Below, one piece after another: positions 36,301 to 47,500 of a stretch of 64,000 nt of DNA (position 1 is the stretch's first letter; each line of letters begins with the position of its first letter). Below the pieces are notes generated by a model. The model made no database searches. It saw only the letters and a list, made by a program, of their open reading frames with translations, and was not told the origin of the DNA. Location: positions 10,816,316 to 10,880,315 of the forward strand of contig NC_134955.1 in assembly GCF_965638725.1 (NCBI RefSeq), read 5' to 3'. A program made the position numbers and the translations under genes. Source of the stretch: Aptenodytes patagonicus (lineage: Eukaryota; Chordata; Aves; Sphenisciformes; Spheniscidae).

Positions 36301-39300
36301 CCTGAGCACAGCGCTGGTGACAGTGGCATTACCCACACAGGTCCTTGAAAGTCTGCAAAAATTCATCAGTCAGACTAGAATTCTTGGGAGGAACATATAT
36401 ATAAAGGACACAGTCAAAAAACTCACACGGTGGCATCAGCTGTATACAATTGTTAAAATTTGCTCTGAGCTGGTAAGTTGATAATCTCTACCAGGAATGG
36501 GAATGTAAAAACATCAGCTTCTACAACAGCCGACTGCTGTAATATTCTCCTCTATTTTTTTTTCCCCTCATCATCTTATTCTTGATGATGACAACAGCAT
36601 TAGAGTAAGATGAATAAAAAGCTACTCCAGCTAAGAAAATAAAGCAGGCATTTGCTATGGAAGAGTCTCACGGTCCGGTCAGATAAATTAGGACAGGAAT
36701 TACTTCATTCAACAAATAATGCCAAATACAGTAATTGAGAACTCTTACCGCCAGCTGGGATATCTTAAACAGACTGAACTAGATTTTTAAATGCGATAAT
36801 AGGGAAATACCCATCTTTCTTCAGGCTGTTCCTAGGCCAGAGAAGCTGACCAAGTTGCATATGTCTCAGATGGGGGGGGATTATATAAAAGCCCTAGAAT
36901 TTCTAACAGAGGTGAAACAGAAAATTCCAGCATAAACCCATTGCTCTTATTTCTCCCTTCCTATTAAAAATAGGAATATCCAATTGCTGGCCTTATATTT
37001 CTAAAATACAAATAACTTCTAGAACTTCTAGAATTTGGACCCAACCTGCGTGACAAGCATTTGACAACATTTTGAACAGATTTTTCTTTTAACGATTGGA
37101 GAGCAGTTCCAGCAACTTTAATGTTTTTATGTGACAAGTCCCTCTAAGAAATCACTGAACTGACTTGACAGGTTTCTAAAATAAATGGTAATGTTCAGTG
37201 GCTAGTTTGGTCATTGCAGCAAAAGAATATTTTCAAATAAGAGAAATAGGATAAATTAAAAAAAAAAAAGGAGAAACTACACTATTTGTAATAAAAAACT
37301 TCCAAGTTAATGCATAACCTCTCTTCACACATGATTTTTCACTAGAAGTGGCACTGTGAGAATGAAGGGCTATAACAGACATCATTTAAAATTTCCTAAT
37401 TTCACATAAGATCACTAAAACTTAAATATGATGTAAAAACTATTAATTGAAATAAAAGTTCTGTAAATGTAAATTTTTTACAGCATCTAACATCATAAAA
37501 CTTCACTTAGATTTTAAAAATTAAGGTGATGAAGACTTTTCAACACTCACAAAGCCATAATAAACTGGGTATAGATTAAAACCACAGTATAATGTTACTC
37601 TAGGACAGCAAGTTTGCCTAATGTTCTGAGGCTTTATCAGATCATTAAGGAAAAAAAAAATTAAAAAAATGTAGATACCAGAGCCTTCTAAGGTCAAACT
37701 TAAGTAAGTTTCTGGATTTATTAGTTTGGGCCATATCCTGAGTATAACACAAAAATATTCTTAAGTATGTTGACAGCACAATGTTAACACTGACTTTTTT
37801 CCCTTCACTCAGTGAATTAATCTATAACAAACCAATTTGTAAACGCAAATTCAAAGTTTACATGAAATGGCTTGGCAACAAAACATATTGGGAAAGGGAA
37901 CAGAGGAATAAATAGGCGTCCTGTTTCTCAGTCAACAATTCTAGAACTGCAAACTGGAAAATCCAACACGGTCAAGACAAGGTCAGAAAACACATTCTAA
38001 CATAAACCTCAAAGACTAACATCTGATTTTTTTGCAATGCATTCTGGACCCCAGAATTTATCCCTGAAAAATGATTAGGCCATTCAAGTCTACGGGCAAA
38101 TTAAATACTATTTTAAAAGGTTATACTAAAACTAATATGCCGGTAGCCAAACTGCAGCATAAAGCCCAAATCTCAGGGGAAGTTAAAATACAATTATCAG
38201 AGTTCCTTGAGTGAAGGGTAGAAATAGAAGTAGAACTCGAATCAAAGCCATTTTGCTGTCACTCTCAACACAACTACAATGCATACATGCAACAAAGGAT
38301 AAAAGTTTTATTACTTTTTACTATATAGTTTTGCTTCAAATTGGAACAGAAGTCCTAAATTTCGTAACACTCTAAGAAAAATCCATAGATAACAAAGAGA
38401 AATCAAGTCATAACAATTCAAGAAAAAAAAAAAACAAACAGCCAAACCAGTTCAAGGAAACTATAAAACTAACAGTTTTAAAGACAGAAAAAACATGCTT
38501 AAAAAAAAAAAGTTAAAAGTCTATTAGTTTTATTTTCTCGTGTTTTTTCTAGGAAGTAACTTTTCTGCAGTACAGCATTATTTAGCAATTTTTACCGAAG
38601 TCTTTCAGATCTTGTCCTTTTTTGTTAGACAAACTAGAAAAGGAAAGCCACTTTAAGGAAGTTTCCAAGGTAAAAAGAACTTCAGATCAAGAATAATACT
38701 CATTTATGAGTTCTCTGATAGTCTTATTTCATTCTCCCTCCAAAACCTACATCAATCCCAAATCGGTAAGACTAACTTTAGAGTTTTCTGAGTAGTCTTG
38801 TATCAAGACCACATCCAATCTTTAAAATACATGGATTCCATTAACTTATTTTTAGCTGACACAGAAAGGAATTAAAGCAAACGGCTACAACTGAATAAGC
38901 ATATATGACTTACTATAAAATACCTTCCTATTAAAGTGATTTGAGAGACATGATGCCAATACACACTGCTTAGGAATTGCCAAACATAACCTTCCCAGTG
39001 TTACAGCAACTGCACATTGGAAGATGTATTTCCATCACAGCCAGACCAAGTAAGGACTGTTAAGGATTTAGCAATATGCTTGCTGCTTCCTTTACACAAG
39101 GTGCCACTAAATTGCCTTGTACCTGTGGAAAATAGAGCCTACTAACATTTGCAAGGAAAATATTGTCAAAACAAACATGAAAACTACAACCACCTTCCTC
39201 AACTGCTTATATTCATACGAATGGGTTTCTTTAAATTTAGTAGAGAACATCAACAACTTAGACCACAAGAAACGTAGCTTGTTATTTCACCATTCTAAAA

Positions 39301-42300
39301 TCCTGCCAACAATATTTCTTGCTCTTTAAGTAGCCTACTGGCACCATTCCTACAGAAGACCAACCTACTAAACTACAGCATGGCTTCAGCTCAGGGTCAC
39401 AAGTTGTTCTGACACCAGCAGCTGACCTAGAAGTGTGTCTGACATCAGAGACGTTGAATAACAGCTTCTCAAATGGCAGGAGACTGAAAAGGTTACAAAT
39501 TCTGTATGCCTTGGCTAAGAAATACCTTTTTGCAGCTGCAAGGGAGAAAAGATGACCTGAACAAAGAGAAGAAAGATGAATCCTTGCAGGCGAGGAAGGG
39601 GCAGGGAACACAGACAGTCCTGCACTGTACACATGAAGAAGACATTATCAGCCAGTTCTTGAATTGAATTAAACTATACCACCACTACAGGATTTTTAGC
39701 AACAGTTAAATAAATTTGCAATAATATCAAATGCAACAGAAACGATCAATCTTCTTTGGGACAAAGACTGAAATGTCAGACTATTTTTTTAGTTAATGAA
39801 TATTCCAGACTACCAAAGCCTGAAGAGGCTGTTTTGATCTGCGTTCTTCTGCAGAATGGATTAAAAAAGAAATCACATTTCTCAACATCTGGTGAAAGAT
39901 CAGGTTTCCAAGGAGATGAAGTCTGGGCCTCGGATAAGTAGCCTTACTGCATTTTTCCAACAAATTGAGGTAAAAAAAGGCAGGTGCAATATGCAGTTCA
40001 TGCCAGCGAGCTATTCACCTCAATATCCGCCTCATTCAATGTAAAGTTCAATTAATAACAATAACACACCAGGTTATTTGACAATATTCAAAGTGGTTAA
40101 ATACAGATAAAAACAATTTGATAATTACAACTAGGATCTCTTCCTCCCACAAAAAAAAAAAAAAAAAAAAAAAATCGCAAACAAAACTTAAATAGGCTTT
40201 CCAAATAACTCAATACACTAACTCTTAAAAAGAAAAGCATCCTCATTTTCTAAGTGCATCATTCTGTGTTCTGTTTCAGTGTCTTGAGTTTCACCTACGT
40301 AACACCACAGGAGTGTGCAAAAGTCACCAGTTTGCATTTGATCTAACTAAACCTGGAACATATTTACTACTGCAATGCAAGACTACCACATACATATATA
40401 TAAATGCATACATACACACACACACAACAGGCGGAGTATACCTCTGCTCTTTACTTTTTTAGTCCACTATTAGTCCATTATCTAAAACCTACAGCAATTC
40501 TTAGAAAGACTGAAAGACCCAAATTGAAAGCTCTTTCACTGCTTTTGAAAATGCCACAAAACACCTTATTTGCATCTTCAAGCACCTCTCAAACACAGAC
40601 CCTAATTTCTATGGGCTGATCAAGCAGGGCTTTCAACAACTAAGTGCAAAAGTTGGTGCTGAGTTCCAGTCAGTATCATCGCAGCTACTACATTTATCAA
40701 ACCCAATTATTTTTAGTCTGAAGTTTTCTAAGTATGATGACAGCCAAAAAATGAAAGTTTCAAACCGTGTTTAATGTACTAAAGTAAATAGAGAAACCTT
40801 AAGTATTCTTTGCATTCTGTAAACTTACTGAGAACAAGGAAGCTATGCAAGCTTAAAAATAAGTATTTATTTTCAGCTTCTCTTTGCAATCATTTGCATA
40901 TTATATGCCTTTATAGATCTCTTCTTGAAGACAACGTCAAGAAGAACTTTAACTAACTTTAGAGAACTTTAAACTTTCTAATACTTTGGGATACAGGTAG
41001 GTACTTTTTACTACTTTTCTGCTCTCTTTCAAAAGCAGAACTATGGACAAAACTGATGATAAAGGTTAAAAAGCATACAAGTTACAGAACTAAAAAAGAA
41101 AGCCACTAAGGAATGCACCAAATTCACTTTGTTTTACTTAACAACAATGCGCTCCTTCAGGTTTTCCTGTACCTCCTGTCAAAGTGTAACCACACAGACA
41201 ATTGGCTCTGTGCTGAAAACAGCTTAGAACATTGAATTTGAGCATGAAAACAGCACTTCTGTATTCATCTAAATTAATTAACCTACATGTCTCTTGGTAT
41301 TTCCAGCGTGCTTGATATCAATTCACTTTGAAAAACGGTCTTACTCATCTGCAGCACGCAGGCTGCCGCTATCACATTAGGTCTCAGCTTTGTCATCATA
41401 GTCTCACATAGTCTTAAGGAACTATGTGTAACTTTAAGCTCTGCCAAATAAATCCAATGAATGTTCACTTGTTCCTATTCCTGGTTTCCCAAAAGAATCT
41501 TCGAGAGCAGGTATTTGAAGAAGAAAAAAAAAAAATCTCCAATAAACTCCCCCTACAAACACCACCTTCCTAATACATCCTTAGCAATGGTCCCCAAATA
41601 TAGCAGGTCTCTTGGTAGCAGGTGGCAACAGCGACTTGGTAGCAGGCCCTAACCTCAGCTCTGGCTTGTGGAATTCCAACTACAGCTAAGTTAGTTTACT
41701 GACACCTCCGTGTGCCCCCAAAGGGCCTTGTAGGGAAGAACAAAACAAAACAGCTATCCTTAGGTTCTCTGTGGTACTTCTTTCTCGTCTAGGCAGTCTC
41801 CCCATGTACTTCTTTTACAGACTTTGAGGCTACACAGCACCATACACCACAACTGTCACACAGACAGGCAATGGAATCACGCAGCGTGGAAGAGAATACA
41901 GGATAAAAGAGAATATTAATCTATAACCACAATATTTTATTGGGTTATTTTACACACTCCATTTCTACAAGTAGGCATAAAAAACCATGAACGGTCATGA
42001 GAAATACAAACCCACAAAACTCAGAAGTAGTAAAGACTTTCCCCTTAATAGGCAACTCTGGTTTAGAATATTCAGATGAGAGGTCTATAGTTTCTGACAC
42101 TTCAAATAGCTATTTACATTTGCATATTCCTAGAGCATACAAAACATACATTCTTTCAAGAGCAGAGTTTATCCTCAGCCTTTTGCAAGACCACGTACAG
42201 TATTAACTATTAATTAAAACAAACAACCTTTCTTTTTTCCCCCCTACAAACTTAGCTGCAGCCTGTGTATTATCAGTCGCTCCCATTCAAATAGTCTTTT

Positions 42301-43185
42301 TGATAAACAAAAAGATATACTAAACAGGCAGGACAGGTACTTTAATACTAACCTATTAAAAAAAAAATGTAGTTTAATTTTGAATGTTCAAGGACCAACA
42401 CTTTGAAAAAAATTCTCCTTAAAGACTGAATGAATTTTGTAAAGAGATTAGATTCAAAATTGTTTAAAAAAATGATAGGTCTCTGCAGTTGACCCTTTCT
42501 ATCTTGGATACTAAGAAAATACTTTAAAATTGCTGTAAGCATATTTGCTTCAAAAGCACGAGAACACACCCACTTGTTTCTTCACCGTTATTTTCAAGTA
42601 CTAAAATCTTTCCAAAGCTGTTATAATTGAGGCACTGGAGTAACAGAAACCTCTGCAATTAAAAATGCAAACTGATTCCCCTGCCTACCCAAGCGCAAAA
42701 TCCTGATCTTGGGAAGCCACCTTAATGGTCCCAGTATTCTACATTCACTGTCAAAGAAAAACGTTCATTCTCCTGTTGACATTAAAGATACGCATACAGC
42801 TGTCAGAAACAGCCCGAGAAGTGACAGCAGTAGGGAGGACTGCCTCAGGACCCTAGGGTTCATCATAAAACATTCAGGAGGTAACTGAGCTGCACTGTTA
42901 GGAAGCAAGGAACCCCGCAGCTGTGGGACTGGCGAGTTGGCTCTAATTGTCGGCAGGTAGGACTGGTCTCCGTGCAACAGAGTCACAACCCACAGAGATT
43001 TCCAACTACTACCATCATTTTGGTGTTCAATACACACACTCCTCGGGCCTCACCTAACGCAGACTTTATCACAAGGCACACGGTTTACTGAAAAAGATCC
43101 AAGGGATCAGCTACGGGACAGATGTTGAAGGGACCCATTCCTGTTGCAGGGGAAGGGGCACCAACATCTCTGCTCAGTGACTTAC
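30383..43185 (-). other. BMAL1 leader intron, part 4
   Basis: 12.8 kb of AT-rich intron. It holds a 24-A run at 40151-40174, a short CA repeat near 40413-40427 and purine/pyrimidine runs. I recognise no exon or named transposon. Further non-coding leader exons may be hidden here, as they cannot be found without transcript data. Confidence 0.7.
40151..40174. repeat. Run of 24 A
   Basis: Pure A homopolymer on the plus strand. No retroposon body is recognisable just upstream on the plus strand, so it is listed as a simple repeat. Confidence 0.9.
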
Positions 43186-43221
43186 CTCAGCCTCCATATC
43201 CCTGAGGAGGCTAACTCAAAG
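43186..43221 (-). other. Candidate non-coding leader exon of BMAL1
   Basis: A 36-bp interval on the minus strand bounded by a strong acceptor (TGTTCCTCCTCCCAG, ending at 43222) and a perfect consensus donor (CTGAG|GTAAGT at 43186/43185). It lies about 0.6 kb downstream of the probable first-exon donor, at the edge of the CpG island. It could be a second leader exon, or the end of a longer alternative first exon. It contains an ATG at 43197-43195 which, if joined to coding exon 1, opens a short reading frame overlapping the BMAL1 start out of frame. This rests on splice-site quality only. Confidence 0.35.
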
Positions 43222-43811
43222 CTGGGAGGAGGAACAAGCCCGACATTGCCTCCACTGAGCTCTTAGACCCCCGGTTTTGCCCCTTTCCTCTCCCTCCGCC
43301 GAGCCGAGGATGCACCGACAGCAGGAGCCCCGGCTCCAGCTCTGCCCTCGGGGTCCGGAGGAGCTGCCGCGCCGGCAGCGGGCCCGGGGCCGGCTGGAAA
43401 CGGCCCCGTCACCTCCGGGTCCTGTCACAGCGCCGAGACAGTCCGTACCGGGGCCGCTCCGCTCGCGGCTCCCCGCCCCGGTCCCAGCTCTAAGGAACAC
43501 AGCCCGACACCGCCGCCGCGGGTGCCGGGGGGTCCCACTGCCCCCCCCTCTCCCAGTCCGGCCCCCTCCCACCGGGGAAGCCGCAGCCCCCAGCCCCTGC
43601 TGGGGCAGGTAGCTCCCCACGGCCTGCCGGACGAGGCAGCTCCGGCGAGGTGGCGGCACGGGGGGCGGGGGGCCACCCACCGGCCTCCCCCCACCCTACA
43701 GGGGTGCGCCGTCTCCTCAGCCGGGGACGCGGACCGCCCTCACCCAGCAGCCCACCACCCGTTAGCCATCCCCCCCCCGCAACGGTCGCCCACTGCCCGT
43801 TAGCGGCTCAC

Positions 43812-43925
43812 CGCGAGCTCCGCGCGCCCCCTCGCCTCGCCGTGCCCGGGGTGGGAGGCGGGGAGGGGGTCGCCGTCCCTCGGCAACGCGCTGCACGCCC
43901 GGAGCGGCGCCCGGCGCAGGCAGCC
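43812..43925 (-). other. BMAL1: Probable first non-coding exon of BMAL1
   Basis: GC-rich sequence just downstream, in gene direction, of the paired ROR elements. It ends in a good donor on the minus strand, CTCGCG|GTGAGC at 43812/43811. In mammals the two ROREs sit just upstream of the transcription start, so a start near 43.90-43.93 kb is expected here. The 5' boundary is an estimate; no TATA box or initiator was found that would fix it. Confidence 0.45.
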
Positions 43926-43933
43926 CCCCTCCC

Positions 43934-43944
43934 TGACCTACTTT
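43934..43944 (-). promoter_or_regulatory. Proximal RORE (ROR/REV-ERB site)
   Basis: Minus-strand AAAGTAGGTCA followed by GGGA, an exact core RORE lying 42 bp nearer the gene than the first. Two sites side by side allow REV-ERB to bind as paired monomers and recruit NCoR. The pair also shows independently that the gene is read on the minus strand. Confidence 0.92.
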
Positions 43945-43975
43945 CCGCCTGGCTTGCCACCCAACGGCGCGCCAC

Positions 43976-43986
43976 TAACCTACTTT
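43976..43986 (-). promoter_or_regulatory. Distal RORE (ROR/REV-ERB site)
   Basis: Minus-strand AAAGTAGGTTA followed by GTGG, an A/T-rich half-site of the retinoic acid-related orphan receptor type. In the mammalian Bmal1 promoter the same element activates through RORs and is repressed by REV-ERB alpha and beta, giving rhythmic Bmal1 transcription. Its sequence, orientation and order relative to the second site match. Confidence 0.9.
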
Positions 43987-44226
43987 CCAGCCAATGGCAC
44001 CCTCCTCCGGCCCCAGACCGGACGCGCCCGCCCGCCAACGGGCGAGCGGCTCCCCGGCGGCCTTGCCCAATGGCCGGCCAGCTGGCGGGCGACGCCCGCC
44101 CTCCTGAACGGCAGCTAATCCCCGGGCGCCCCTGGAGTGGGAGCCAATCAGAAAGGCAGCTGGGAGTTTTGATCCCGCCCCCCGGCCGAGGGCGGAGCCG
44201 ATGGGCGGAGGGAGGGGCGCGTGCGC

Positions 44227-44243
44227 GGGGGGGGGGGGGGGGG
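44227..44243. repeat. Run of 17 G in the CpG island
   Basis: Uninterrupted G on the plus strand (C in gene direction) about 250-300 bp upstream of the ROREs, in an already G-rich segment. It could form a G-quadruplex. Confidence 0.95.
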
Positions 44244-44560
44244 CGTCAGTCGCCGGGCGGGACCCGGATGTGGCGGTGTCGGCGGTGGTTTGGTTGTGGT
44301 TTCCCTCGGGGGTGCGGCGGGCGGAGCGCCGTCAGCAGCTCCCTCTCGCTCCCTTCCCCGCCGCGGTGCCGCCGCTGGGGCTTGCCTGTGCTTCTCTGTG
44401 CTTCTGCGTCATTCGTGTGACATCGGCCTGGGCCGTGACGCCACCTTTTTGAGGGGTTAAGGTCAGCGCAGCAGCCGTGATGGCGCTGCTCTAGGCGGCA
44501 AGGTGGCCGCCTGTGCTTAGGCCTCGCCTCGCCTTCCCTCCTTCAGCGGCAAAGACACGG

Positions 44561-47500
44561 CGCCAGTGCTCGGCCCGGCTTGGGGCCGCAGCCCTGCGGG
44601 CCTCCCTGCACCCCTCAGCCGGCCGGGGGCTCTCCTCAGCCGGCCGGGGGGCCCTGTTGCCTGGCCCGGCTCTGTTGGCGTGGGCTTCTTGACCTTGCTC
44701 TTCCCTGCTGTGGGGTCACCATCGTTGCCCTGGTACGTGTCTTTCAGCCCACAACCGCCTCAGCTGCATCCACGGGCTGCAGCGTCGATCCCGATGTTGG
44801 CAACCTGCCTTAGCGAATCCCAGCCTTGTGTCTGCCTCGCATGTATGCATGTGTGCCTGTACACAAGATCACGTCAGTAAGTTGATGCTGCATCGTGCAC
44901 CGTATTTTGTGAGTCCTCAATAGCCTCGCAGCACGTTTCAGAATGTCTTGGAAGCACGTGTGTGCTGTTGCCGTCAGTTTCACTACCGTAGATGCTCCAT
45001 CATCTCCCAATGTGATCGTGTATTGCTGATGCTGTAAGCAGCCAGCGATGGAACATAGTAAAGCCATCTACTGCACCATGTTACAATCTAAATTTAGATA
45101 ATCCACGCAACAGTGCTGGCATGTAAGGGGATGTGTTGCAAGAACATAATCACAGCATAGCTGCTGTCAAATGCAAACATTTTCTAAATGTGATTGTGTT
45201 ATTGCTACATCAGATTATCATTGCCACATTATAATTGTCTTAACATTTCCTGTCCTGTGATGCCACATCACAAATGTTTGGTTTGCATTTTCTAGTATGA
45301 CATCACCGGAGAAGCTTGGATTGCAGCATTATCACATCACAGCGTGGTTGTGTGGTTATTCCAATCCACTATCGCAGAACGTGAACTCATCCTATGACAG
45401 CATTAAGGTTTGGTTTCCACCTAATTGAATTGGGACTAAACACAGGCAACAAGTGGCCCCTGCTGGATGCAAACTTCCTGTTCACATCAGGATATTTCTA
45501 CTCGAGGAAAAACCCTCCAGCAGAACAGGTTAAATGAGAGTGTAATTTCCATACATTTGCAAGATGGAAATGTGTACCGTGAAGAAAAAGGAGAAAATGC
45601 ATCTTTTCTTTTTTTCAGCAACTGTTTTAGTGGTGCTGCTTTGATTTGTTTTAGCGCACAGAAGTTATGGAGGTGGAGAAGTCTCCTTGACTACTTCTTT
45701 CTCACAAGTCTTTGTAGTTTTCATCATTGTTTCTACCCACCTGTAGAAATAATCTTCCTTATGGACTCGATCACATACTGTCTGTTTTAATGAGCCCAGC
45801 GACTGTTGTGGGGAGTGATGCCAAGAGTAATGATCTTTAGCTATTTCTGTAGGAAAGCAGCTTAGCGGGCCATATGTCATATTTCCCAGTAAATGATTGT
45901 TTTGAATTGTTTTTATACTGTAGTTTCTATTCATGAGATATTAAAGAAAATAACAGCATCTGGTTAATCAAATTCTGATTTTCAGCATATGATGATACAT
46001 ATCAATCCTATTCTGCGACTTTCTTCAAAATAGATTTTTCTCTTTAAGTTCAGTACAGGGAATTTCTCTCTGTAGGTCAGTAAGGCATCTTATAGGTGAC
46101 TATTATACCTTAAAATTTTAAGGGTGCAAAGTTTATCACTGAAGAGCTAAGAAATGACAGTTTGAAGTTTAACGAGACCTGAGATCAGCTGCTGTTGCTG
46201 GAAAAGAGTTTGCATCACCCTTCTACCATGCATTTCTGAACACAAAAAGCAAATAGAGGAGGTAAGGCTTGAGCAAAGGTAGAATACTTTATCCTTGAAG
46301 GGTAGTACTTGAAGGAGCACTTGAAACTGAGATCACACCAGAAGTTGTGGAACCTGCTAGAAGGACCGGCTCCATTGTGTGCTCTGCTCAGGGCACTGTG
46401 CACAGGCACGTCTGGTACAATAGCGAAAGCACTTCCTCATCCAGTTGACTCTGACCTGATTACTTTTCAGATTTTATGCTTTTTTTAAAGAAGGTAGTAA
46501 ATTAGGTCTTAAGCAGAAATTTAGCTGCCTTAACTATGTTAATATGTTAATGGTTACACCATGTTCAAACACCAGAATTTAGACTCATTTCTGGCTTAAA
46601 ATTATGATTTAAAAACAGGAAGAGAGTGTGCTATGTGGTGATTGTACTGAAAATTGTGTTTTATTAATAGAATATTGGAACAACTAGCCTGTGTTCCAGT
46701 CGATTGATTTTCTTTACTGTATTCACATTTGACTGCCACAGTAGCCACTTGCCTGGTCTTAGGGTTTTGACTTTGTGTCAGGAAGAGTAGGGGGTATGAT
46801 CTTCATTAAATGCAGCCTACCTAAGGTATAATAAGGCTGTGTGTCAGTCGTTTCACTTTAACATCTGCAATTTTTAATTAATTTTTTTAATCTAGATACC
46901 TAGTTGCATGCACAAAAAGGGGTCTAGTTTCTCAAACGATAACCCAAAAACTGATTGTTTGTTTGTTTGTGTGCGGGTTGCCTTCAGACAGTCCCTGATA
47001 TATCTCTGGAACAACAACATGTTCAGAAGTAACCTGCCCAGTTAGTCCTTTGACATTTTAGTTGTGTTTTCTCTGAAACATGAATCATGACCCCAATTAG
47101 AGATGCGGAGGGACATGAATCTGTGAGTCTTTGTAGCGTGAATTTTTGTAAAATAGTTTGGAGATAGTATTTTATGTGTTTATTTTTTAATGTCTTCCAG
47201 AATATGTCCAAGATGTGCTATATATTTGAGCACCTAACTGTGGATCCAGCTACTTCACAACATTTTAAACAGCTGCATTTTGTTTATAGGTTTTCAGACA
47301 TGCAATATTAACTTGCCTGTCTTACCCTTTTATCCAATCTCTTCTTCCATTTGACTCTTGACATACAAGCTATGATCTTACCTGCAGCAGGAGAAGTTAT
47401 AGCTCATAGAGAAGCAAGACTTAATAACTTGAATACCTGGATTTCTTGTTCTGTCTATACTTTAAAAAACCCAGAGACATACTGAGCCATATTTCTCACC

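Larger units (their letters stand above)
1..43930 (-). other. BMAL1: BMAL1 (ARNTL) gene, 5' part
   Basis: Gene span from the promoter in the CpG island to the left edge, where the gene is cut off. BMAL1 is the bHLH-PAS factor that pairs with CLOCK or NPAS2, binds E-boxes in the nucleus and drives the positive limb of the circadian loop. Ten coding exons translate without a break into residues 1-362 plus two bases of codon 363 (numbered with the seven-residue cassette included). The N-terminus MADQRMDISS identifies BMAL1 rather than BMAL2. Exon phases, GT-AG sites and protein identity agree at every junction. The region after VFVDQ (rest of PAS-B and the C-terminal activation domain) is missing only because the window ends. 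The 5' end of the span is approximate, since the transcription start cannot be fixed from sequence alone. Confidence 0.97.
43270..44560. promoter_or_regulatory. CpG island promoter with CCAAT and GC boxes
   Basis: Abrupt GC- and CpG-rich block in otherwise AT-rich DNA. It contains CCAAT motifs on the plus strand (inverted for BMAL1) at 43991-43995, 44067-44071 and 44144-44148. The first sits immediately upstream of the distal RORE. GC-box-like motifs occur near 44178 and 44203, and a 17-G run at 44227-44243. Long frames across it on both strands are P/R/A/G-rich by-products of composition. The island extends well upstream of the ROREs, which would allow bidirectional initiation. Confidence 0.85.

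Noticed and set aside
43650..44420. 256-codon plus-strand frame across the CpG island
   Set aside because: P-, R-, A- and G-rich throughout with overlapping long frames in other phases and on the other strand, no domain or family resemblance; explained by lack of stop codons in GC-rich DNA.
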